48,501 nt of DNA from Draconibacterium orientale (GTDB lineage: Bacteria > Bacteroidota > Bacteroidia > Bacteroidales > JAADGE01), in assembly GCA_022729995.1 (NCBI GenBank), contig DZBS01000008.1:1-48501 (forward strand). The letters run 5' to 3'. Below the pieces are notes generated by a model. It had not been told where the DNA came from. It was given only the letters and a program-made list of their open reading frames with translations, and made no database searches. The position numbers and the translations under genes are program-made. This document shows positions 44,123 through 48,501 of the stretch, piece by piece. How positions within the stretch are numbered: position 1 is the first letter of the stretch; each line of letters opens with the position of its first letter.

Positions 44123-44662
44123 TTAAAAAGTTAAATCAAATTTTATTTTTAATTCGTCTGCAGTTGGCATTCCCATCAACGAAGGTCTTTCTATTTTAAA
44201 ATCAGTCATTTTAAGGTCAAATTCACCCGCAACAATAATATGATTATTTATCGTTTTCATTTCGGCAGTTGTTGTAACAACTTTTGTAACATTATGAAAT
44301 TTCATGTTTCCGGTAACTTTAAGTTTATTTCCGGTTTGCGAAATTGATGTGCTCGCAAAAGTAATTGCAGGATATTTAATTGCTTCGGTAACTTCTATCA
44401 TGTGCGAATCTCTGTTTGCATTTCCGCTGTTAAATGTTGAAACCTTTACAGAAATTGCCGTGCTGAAAATTTTAGTTTTAGTTTCATCAGCCATAATAAC
44501 GGCTTTAACTTCCTTACTTTCTCCGTCCCAGTCGTGTAACGGATGACTTGCTGAATATTTTATTGTAGATTTTGATTTGTCGTTTGCAATTTTTTGTTGA
44601 GTTTGCGAAAATGCTACATTTACAAGCATCAACATTATGGAAATAATTAGTATTTTCTTCAT
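44123..44662 (-). CDS. YceI-family periplasmic lipid-binding-like protein
   Basis: 179 residues with a signal peptide (KKILIISIMLMLVNVAFSQ). The YceI lipocalin-like barrel includes STIKYSASHPLHDWDGESKE, STFNSGNANRDSHMIEV and LKVTGNMKFHNVTK. Members bind polyisoprenoids in other bacteria. I chose ATG 44662 rather than 44686, as MKKILIIS gives the natural signal peptide. The next minus-strand gene upstream is a b561-like protein, echoing the E. coli yceJ-yceI pair. Confidence 0.88.
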   Translation of the reverse strand: MKKILIISIMLMLVNVAFSQTQQKIANDKSKSTIKYSASHPLHDWDGESKEVKAVIMADETKTKIFSTAISVKVSTFNSGNANRDSHMIEVTEAIKYPAITFASTSISQTGNKLKVTGNMKFHNVTKVVTTTAEMKTINNHIIVAGEFDLKMTDFKIERPSLMGMPTADELKIKFDLTF

Positions 44663-44768
44663 TTTATTACTTTTTTTAAAAATCATAAATAATACAAATG
44701 TTTTAAAAGAATATTATTTTTTACTTTTAAACATTTTCCTTTATTTAAGATTTTAAATTGATATTTTT

Positions 44769-45407
44769 TTAAAATTTAATTATAATCATTGCGGCAGCAA
44801 GTGAGCCAAATGTAGTAAATGCTGCAGCTCTGTGGTAAGGTTTTAATGAGGGATTGTCTTCAACCATTCCGGCAAGTATATTTGTTGCAATCATTCCGGT
44901 TAAATGAACAATTGCCAAATATTTATGAACTTTAATACTGCTGTAACCTTTATAATCATTAATCATTTTTGGCGGAGCAAATAAAGCTTCAAATGCAGTT
45001 AATGAATATCCGATGTTGATTCCTGTTGCCAATCCTTCATGTAAATTTTTAATTCCGGCATCTCCGTTATAAAGTTTGCTGCCCACAATTCCTTGCGCAA
45101 CCATGGCTCCGAGTGTGCAAAAACCTACAATTTGATGAGAAACAAACATTGTTCTTCGAATTTTTAATTCAAGCTCTCGCGATTGCGGAGATAATTCAAA
45201 TGCATTAAAATTCCTCATAATTCCTCTTGGTCCCCACATTAATCGTTGAGTAGGAATTATATGATCGGGAAGTAATTTTACTGTTGTGCTGTCGTTTTGC
45301 GTAAGTTCGTCTAACAAATTGTTTGAGTTAACAGCAGTTGTGTCTTCTTGTGCAAATAACTGCACTGAAAACAGCGAAATATATAAAATAATTAAAGACT
45401 TATTCAT
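44769..45407 (-). CDS. Cytochrome b561-like four-helix membrane protein, uncharacterised
   Basis: 212 residues: a signal peptide (IILYISLFSVQLFAQ) and a soluble N-terminal part to about 85, then four hydrophobic segments. Histidines lie at 91, 123, 161, 168 and 192, near the ends of successive segments, as in b561-type diheme proteins. I do not recognise the exact family. In E. coli, a b561 homologue (YceJ) neighbours YceI, and here YceI is 106 bp away in the same direction. Its start codon overlaps a small frame in the leader element. Confidence 0.6.
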   Translation of the reverse strand: MNKSLIILYISLFSVQLFAQEDTTAVNSNNLLDELTQNDSTTVKLLPDHIIPTQRLMWGPRGIMRNFNAFELSPQSRELELKIRRTMFVSHQIVGFCTLGAMVAQGIVGSKLYNGDAGIKNLHEGLATGINIGYSLTAFEALFAPPKMINDYKGYSSIKVHKYLAIVHLTGMIATNILAGMVEDNPSLKPYHRAAAFTTFGSLAAAMIIIKF

Positions 45408-45498
45408 TTGTGTATTTATAATTGTTTTTAAAGGTCAAACAAGAATATCCTAAATAATCAATATTGCTATTGTAGAGAAACTTACATGGATGTTTCAT
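45400..45498 (-). CDS. Possible leader peptide in the leader element (b561-like copy)
   Basis: ATG 45498 opens a 32-codon frame beginning MKHPC and containing DYLGYSCLTFKNN, ending at TAA 45400-45402. It overlaps the ATG of the b561-like gene (45407) in another frame. The rimO copy shares MKHPC, DY[FL]G and LTFKNN with no change in length over 28 codons. Whether it is translated is unknown. Confidence 0.3.
   Translation of the reverse strand: MKHPCKFLYNSNIDYLGYSCLTFKNNYKYTNE
45408..45498 (-). repeat. Leader element, copy in front of the b561-like gene
   Basis: On the minus strand it runs from ATGAAACATCCATG through GATTATTTAGGATATTC to GACCTTTAAAAACA, directly before the start codon. The AACATCC/GGAT(A)TT arms can pair, with one A:C mismatch. 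The copies upstream of rimO and ATPase gene 1 match it in order and spacing. Confidence 0.7.
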
Positions 45499-45520
45499 CT
45501 GTATATTTTTTATTAAAACA

Positions 45521-45528
45521 CAAATGTA
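45521..45528 (-). promoter_or_regulatory. -7 box before the b561-like gene and its leader
   Basis: The minus strand reads TACATTTG, a perfect TAnnTTTG box. Transcription would begin just before the leader element (45498), so the element would form the 5' untranslated region. The palindrome ATTCTTT/AAAGAAT (45531-45550) lies directly upstream in the -33 spacer. Confidence 0.5.
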
Positions 45529-45652
45529 AGATTCTTTATATTTAAAGAATTATTTTTTAGATGAAATTACCAAAAATTAGGATAGAACTTTTATTTAAGT
45601 TTTTGAATAAACCAAAATGCAAATTACTATAAATTAAAATTCTTAAATTGTT

Positions 45653-46315
45653 TTAAAAAGTTCTACCGATTGTAAATCCCATTGTGGGTAAAAATGGAGT
45701 TGTAATCACATACATATCATTCATTTCTGCTTCGGTTAAAATTGTAATATTTTGAAGATAATTTTCAACCCAATGTCTTTGTCGGTATTTTATGCCAATA
45801 TAAGCTTCTAAAGAAAAACGTCGTGCAATTAAGTGATAACCGGCAATTGCGGCATATTCAATATGATTTACTTTTATGTAATTACCAAGCGGTTTATTTA
45901 AATCGTCGGAGAAATTTACGCTTGTGAAAGAAAACAAAGGTGCTGCAAAAAGTCCTTTTGCTACATCTTTTCTGTTAAAATAAAAACGATAATCCGCTTG
46001 AAATCTGTAACCTGTCATTGTTAAATGCGGTTCTGACGAAGTATATAAATCGGGTTCCATAGACAAATAAAGAAGACCTTTACCAACATAAGCCGCTTTT
46101 AGTTCTATTGAAGATTTTATTCCGGCTTTATATTCAACCGATAAACCGTATTCGCCTGTTAGCGGAACACTTCCCCAAAATGTTGAATATGGCGAAAACT
46201 TTATAATATAGGAATAATTATTATCTTTTACGTCTAAATATTTTTGGTCTATTTGGGAATAACTGTTTTGAAAAAAACAAACTGTCAGAATTGATAAAAA
46301 AAATAATTTCTTCAT
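45653..46315 (-). CDS. Predicted outer-membrane beta-barrel protein
   Basis: 220 residues with a signal peptide (KKLFFLSILTVCFFQNSYSQ). The mature part alternates hydrophobic and polar residues in strands (YGLSVEYKAGIKSSIELKAAYVG, cut: YKAGIKSSIELKAAY; YRFQADYRFYFNRK; SLEAYIGIKYRQRHWVE) and ends with a C-terminal aromatic (GFTIGRTF). This is the usual form of a small outer-membrane barrel. No substrate can be given. It lies 78 bp after rimO and probably shares its transcription unit. Confidence 0.65.
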   Translation of the reverse strand: MKKLFFLSILTVCFFQNSYSQIDQKYLDVKDNNYSYIIKFSPYSTFWGSVPLTGEYGLSVEYKAGIKSSIELKAAYVGKGLLYLSMEPDLYTSSEPHLTMTGYRFQADYRFYFNRKDVAKGLFAAPLFSFTSVNFSDDLNKPLGNYIKVNHIEYAAIAGYHLIARRFSLEAYIGIKYRQRHWVENYLQNITILTEAEMNDMYVITTPFLPTMGFTIGRTF

Positions 46316-46393
46316 TTTATGTTGGTTTTATATTTTCTGCCAAATTATTGTTTTTTTTATTAGTTTGATAATATTTCCATGAAAAAAAATTTA

Positions 46394-47686
46394 TCAAATT
46401 AAATCACCAAACAAATCAAATTCTTCGGCCGAAAGGATTTTCACTTCATAAATTTCTCCGATTTTTAATTTTTTGGTTTTGGAAATTAAAACTTCATTAT
46501 CAACTTCAGGCGAATCATATTCTGTTCTTCCCACGAAATATTCATCGGTTTCGCCGTCGATAATTACATTAAATATTTTCCCGATTTTAGATTGATTTAA
46601 TTCTAATGAAATTTTTTGTTGAATTTGCATTATTTCATCAAGTCTTTTATTTTTAACCTTTTCGGTAATAATATCTTTATAATTTTCTCCTCCGTAAGTT
46701 TTTTCTTCTTCAGAATAAGAAAAAACTCCAAGACGTTCAAAACGTGAATCTTTCACAAATTGTTTTAACTCTTCAAAATCTTCTTCTGTTTCGCCCGGAT
46801 GACCAACCAAAAGTGTTGTTCTGATTGAAATATCGGGCAATTCAGTTCTTAGTTTTTTTATCAATTCTAAAGTATTTTTTTGATTGTGTCCTCTTCGCAT
46901 TTGTTTCAAAACATTGTCGCTGATATGTTGAAGCGGAATATCTAAATAATTTGCAATATTTTTCCGTTTTTTCATTACATCTAAAACATTCCAAGGAAAA
47001 TTTGCCGGATAAGCATAATGTAATCTTATGATTTTTAACTCTTTAATGTCGGAAAGTTTTTCAAGAAGTTCGGCAAGTTTTTGTTCTTTGTAAATATCTA
47101 ATCCGTAATATGAAAGGTCTTGTGCAATGAGTATTAATTCTTTAACTCCGTTCTTTGCAAGATATTCGGCTTGACTAACTAAAGTTTCCATAGGAACGGA
47201 AACATGTTTTCCTCTAATTAGCGGAATTGCACAAAATGCGCAGGTTCTGTCGCAGCCTTCCGAAATTTTTAAATATGCAAAATGTTTTGGAGTTGAAATT
47301 ACTCGTTCGCCCAAAAGTTCTTTTTTGTAGTTTATTTTAAGTGTTTCAACAATTTCTTTTAAATCGTTTACACCAAAAAATTTATCGGCTTCGGTAATTT
47401 CTTTTTCCAAATCGGCTTTATATCTTTCCGACAAACAGCCAATTACATACAATTTTTCGATTTTACCTTCATTTTTTGCTTTTGCAAATTCCAGAATTGT
47501 ATTTATAGATTCTTCTTTTGCGTCTTTTATAAATCCGCAAGTGTTTATAACAACAGTTTTTGAATTGTAATTAAATTCGTCGAAAACAAATTTTATTCCT
47601 TGCGAATTTAATTGAGTTGCAAGATTTTCGCTGTCGACAACATTTTTTGAACAACCCAGAGTTATTATATTTATTTGGTTTTTCAT
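46394..47686 (-). CDS. rimO: Ribosomal protein S12 methylthiotransferase RimO
   Basis: 430 residues. The N-terminal UPF0004 domain begins INIITLGCSKNVVDSEN with further cysteines in NTCGFI and VIGCLSERY. The radical SAM cluster is CDRTCAFC. A C-terminal TRAM domain ends the protein (EIYEVKILSAEEFDLFGDL). It adds a methylthio group to S12 Asp. The start ATG 47686 follows the leader element, whose small frame ends 4 bp upstream. ftsY lies upstream, as is common in Bacteroidota. Confidence 0.95.
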   Translation of the reverse strand: MKNQINIITLGCSKNVVDSENLATQLNSQGIKFVFDEFNYNSKTVVINTCGFIKDAKEESINTILEFAKAKNEGKIEKLYVIGCLSERYKADLEKEITEADKFFGVNDLKEIVETLKINYKKELLGERVISTPKHFAYLKISEGCDRTCAFCAIPLIRGKHVSVPMETLVSQAEYLAKNGVKELILIAQDLSYYGLDIYKEQKLAELLEKLSDIKELKIIRLHYAYPANFPWNVLDVMKKRKNIANYLDIPLQHISDNVLKQMRRGHNQKNTLELIKKLRTELPDISIRTTLLVGHPGETEEDFEELKQFVKDSRFERLGVFSYSEEEKTYGGENYKDIITEKVKNKRLDEIMQIQQKISLELNQSKIGKIFNVIIDGETDEYFVGRTEYDSPEVDNEVLISKTKKLKIGEIYEVKILSAEEFDLFGDLI

Positions 47687-47777
47687 CTGTTTATTTTAAA
47701 TTGTTTTTAAAGGTCAGATAGGAACATCCAAAATAATCATTCGTTTGTGTGTCGAGAGATATACATGGATGTTTCAT
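47687..47777 (-). repeat. Leader element, copy in front of rimO
   Basis: The minus strand runs from ATGAAACATCCATG through GACACACAA, GGATGTTCCTATCT and GACCTTTAAAAACA to AAACAG, then the rimO ATG. The inverted arms AACATCC and GGATGTT are perfect. It is the best-conserved of three copies. A possible promoter lies upstream (TTTG, 17 bp, TAAATTTT on the minus strand). Confidence 0.75.
47691..47777 (-). CDS. Possible leader peptide in the leader element (rimO copy)
   Basis: ATG 47777 opens a 28-codon frame starting MKHPCISLDTQTNDYFG and ending in LTFKNNLK, stop TAA 47691-47693, 4 bp before the rimO start. The copy before the b561-like gene has the same length to this point with conserved MKHPC, DY, G and LTFKNN. 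It could couple translation to rimO or be an accident of the repeat. Confidence 0.3.
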   Translation of the reverse strand: MKHPCISLDTQTNDYFGCSYLTFKNNLK

Positions 47778-47789
47778 TCTGATTTATTA

Positions 47790-48090
47790 AAATTTAAAGA
47801 AGCCGCAAAGGCTCAAAGAAAAAAATTGTATAATTGTATATTTGAACCATTGTATCATTTTAAAATAGAACACTGATTAGACTGATTTTTCTGATTTTAA
47901 CTTCGTTGAGGGCTAAAGCCGTTCACAGATTTTCATTTTTTAATTTCCACATTTTCAAAATAGCAAATTAACACATTTTCAAATTTTAAAAAGCCACTAA
48001 ATCTCTAAGACACAAAGAAAAAAAATATATCATTCTATAATTGAATAACTTTCAAATTTCCACATTTTCAAATTTTTAAATTGGAATATT
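47790..48090. repeat. Mosaic of intergenic repeat fragments between ftsY and rimO
   Basis: No gene is visible in this part of the 405-bp gap. CACATTTTCAAA occurs three times (47948, 47972, 48061). Fragments such as GCTCAAAGAAAAAAA and CTAAGACACAAAGAAAAAAA resemble each other, and GGCT-AA-AGCC forms a small hairpin. The composition suggests dispersed or decayed extragenic repeats; no terminator is clear. Confidence 0.45.
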
Positions 48091-48091
48091 T

Positions 48092-48501
48092 TTAAATTGA
48101 AAAAAGTGTATTCACAAATTCTTTTTTATTGAAAACTTGTAAATCCTGCATTTGTTCGCCAATGCCAATATATTTAACGGGAATTTTAAATTGATCGGAA
48201 ATTCCTATAACAACGCCGCCTTTTGCTGTTCCGTCGAGTTTTGTAATTGCAAGTGCGGTAACATCTGTGGCTTTTGTAAATTGCTTGGCTTGTTCAAATG
48301 CGTTTTGACCTGTTGAACCGTCGAGAACAAGAAGAATTTCGTGAGGTGCGCCCGGAATTACTTTTTCCATAACACGTTTAATTTTCGTTAGCTCGTTCAT
48401 TAAATTGATTTTGTTGTGCAATCGTCCGGCTGTGTCAATAATTACAATATCAGCTTTGTTTGCTTTTGCGGAATTTAATGTGTCATAAGCAACTGCGGCA
48501 G
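48092..48501 (-). CDS. ftsY: Signal recognition particle receptor FtsY, C-terminal part
   Basis: The frame runs off the right edge, so only about 136 C-terminal residues are seen. Diagnostic GTPase motifs are DIVIIDTAGRLHNKINLM (G3), LVLDGSTGQNAFEQA, TKLDGTAKGG (G4) and the closing IGIGEQMQDLQVFNKKEFV. FtsY docks ribosome-SRP complexes at the membrane. The N-terminal part and the P-loop lie outside the window. Confidence 0.94.
   Translation of the reverse strand, partial: AAVAYDTLNSAKANKADIVIIDTAGRLHNKINLMNELTKIKRVMEKVIPGAPHEILLVLDGSTGQNAFEQAKQFTKATDVTALAITKLDGTAKGGVVIGISDQFKIPVKYIGIGEQMQDLQVFNKKEFVNTLFSI

Noticed and set aside
1-48501. CRISPR arrays, tRNA or rRNA genes, prophage
   Set aside because: No regularly spaced direct repeats, no cloverleaf-like GC-rich segments and no phage structural genes are visible in the gaps.

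Overview
The window is AT-rich (about 30% GC by eye), gene-dense chromosome of a member of the Bacteroidota, probably Bacteroidales-like. Evidence: many genes are preceded by the Bacteroidota -7 box TAnnTTTG (for example 7285, 8470, 14363, 15587, 30694, 32969). Shine-Dalgarno sites are largely absent and leaders before start codons are A-rich. The DAHP synthase carries a C-terminal chorismate mutase. Exported proteins often have Bacteroidota-type lipoprotein signals. Order rimP-nusA-infB is intact and rimO lies next to ftsY. I see no rRNA, tRNA, CRISPR array, prophage or complete insertion sequence.

Layout. (1) 1-5455 is the accessory part: two paralogous AAA_14/DUF4143 ATPases (357-1568, 2563-3762), a 26-residue hydrophobic micropeptide whose 3' end is repeated at the left edge of the window, a lipoprotein with a shifted signal peptide, a predicted beta-barrel and a lipoprotein metallophosphoesterase. 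(2) 5624-9510: OmpA/DUF4892-like protein, MarC, FabI and an epimerase. (3) 9513-14197 (minus): molybdenum cofactor genes moaA-moeA-mobB-like with an orphan ModC, RlpA and a nitroreductase. (4) 14395-20824: DAHP synthase/chorismate mutase, a small HTH regulator, cold-shock protein, ABC-F ATPase, acyl-CoA synthetase, NUDIX hydrolase. (5) 20935-25653 (minus): S8 peptidase, then an operon KAS III - nitroreductase - fRMsr - TSUP. (6) 25859-32904: Na+/solute symporter, RecQ, glycosyltransferase, TPR/SpoIIE phosphatase. (7) 33040-41101: rimP-nusA-infB, hisS, a solitary cytosine-C5 methyltransferase and a small conserved protein. (8) 41210-48501 (minus): lipoprotein, GNAT, NimA-like, DUF1905, YceI, a b561-like membrane protein, beta-barrel, rimO, and the 3' part of ftsY.

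The most unusual signals are regulatory. Each of the two ATPase genes has three palindromic sites centred about 40 and 41 bp apart around a TAnnTTTG promoter, in identical geometry but with different flanking sequence. This suggests paralogous regulator/operator pairs that have diverged in specificity. Second, a leader element of about 90 nt (a possible AACATCC/GGATGTT stem, then GACCTTTAAAAACA) lies directly before the start codons of three unrelated genes (ATPase 1, rimO, the b561-like gene). In two of the three copies it encodes an open peptide beginning MKHPC and ending LTFKNN. Housekeeping stretches such as rimP-infB look ordinary, apart from an attenuator-like hairpin in the rimP leader.
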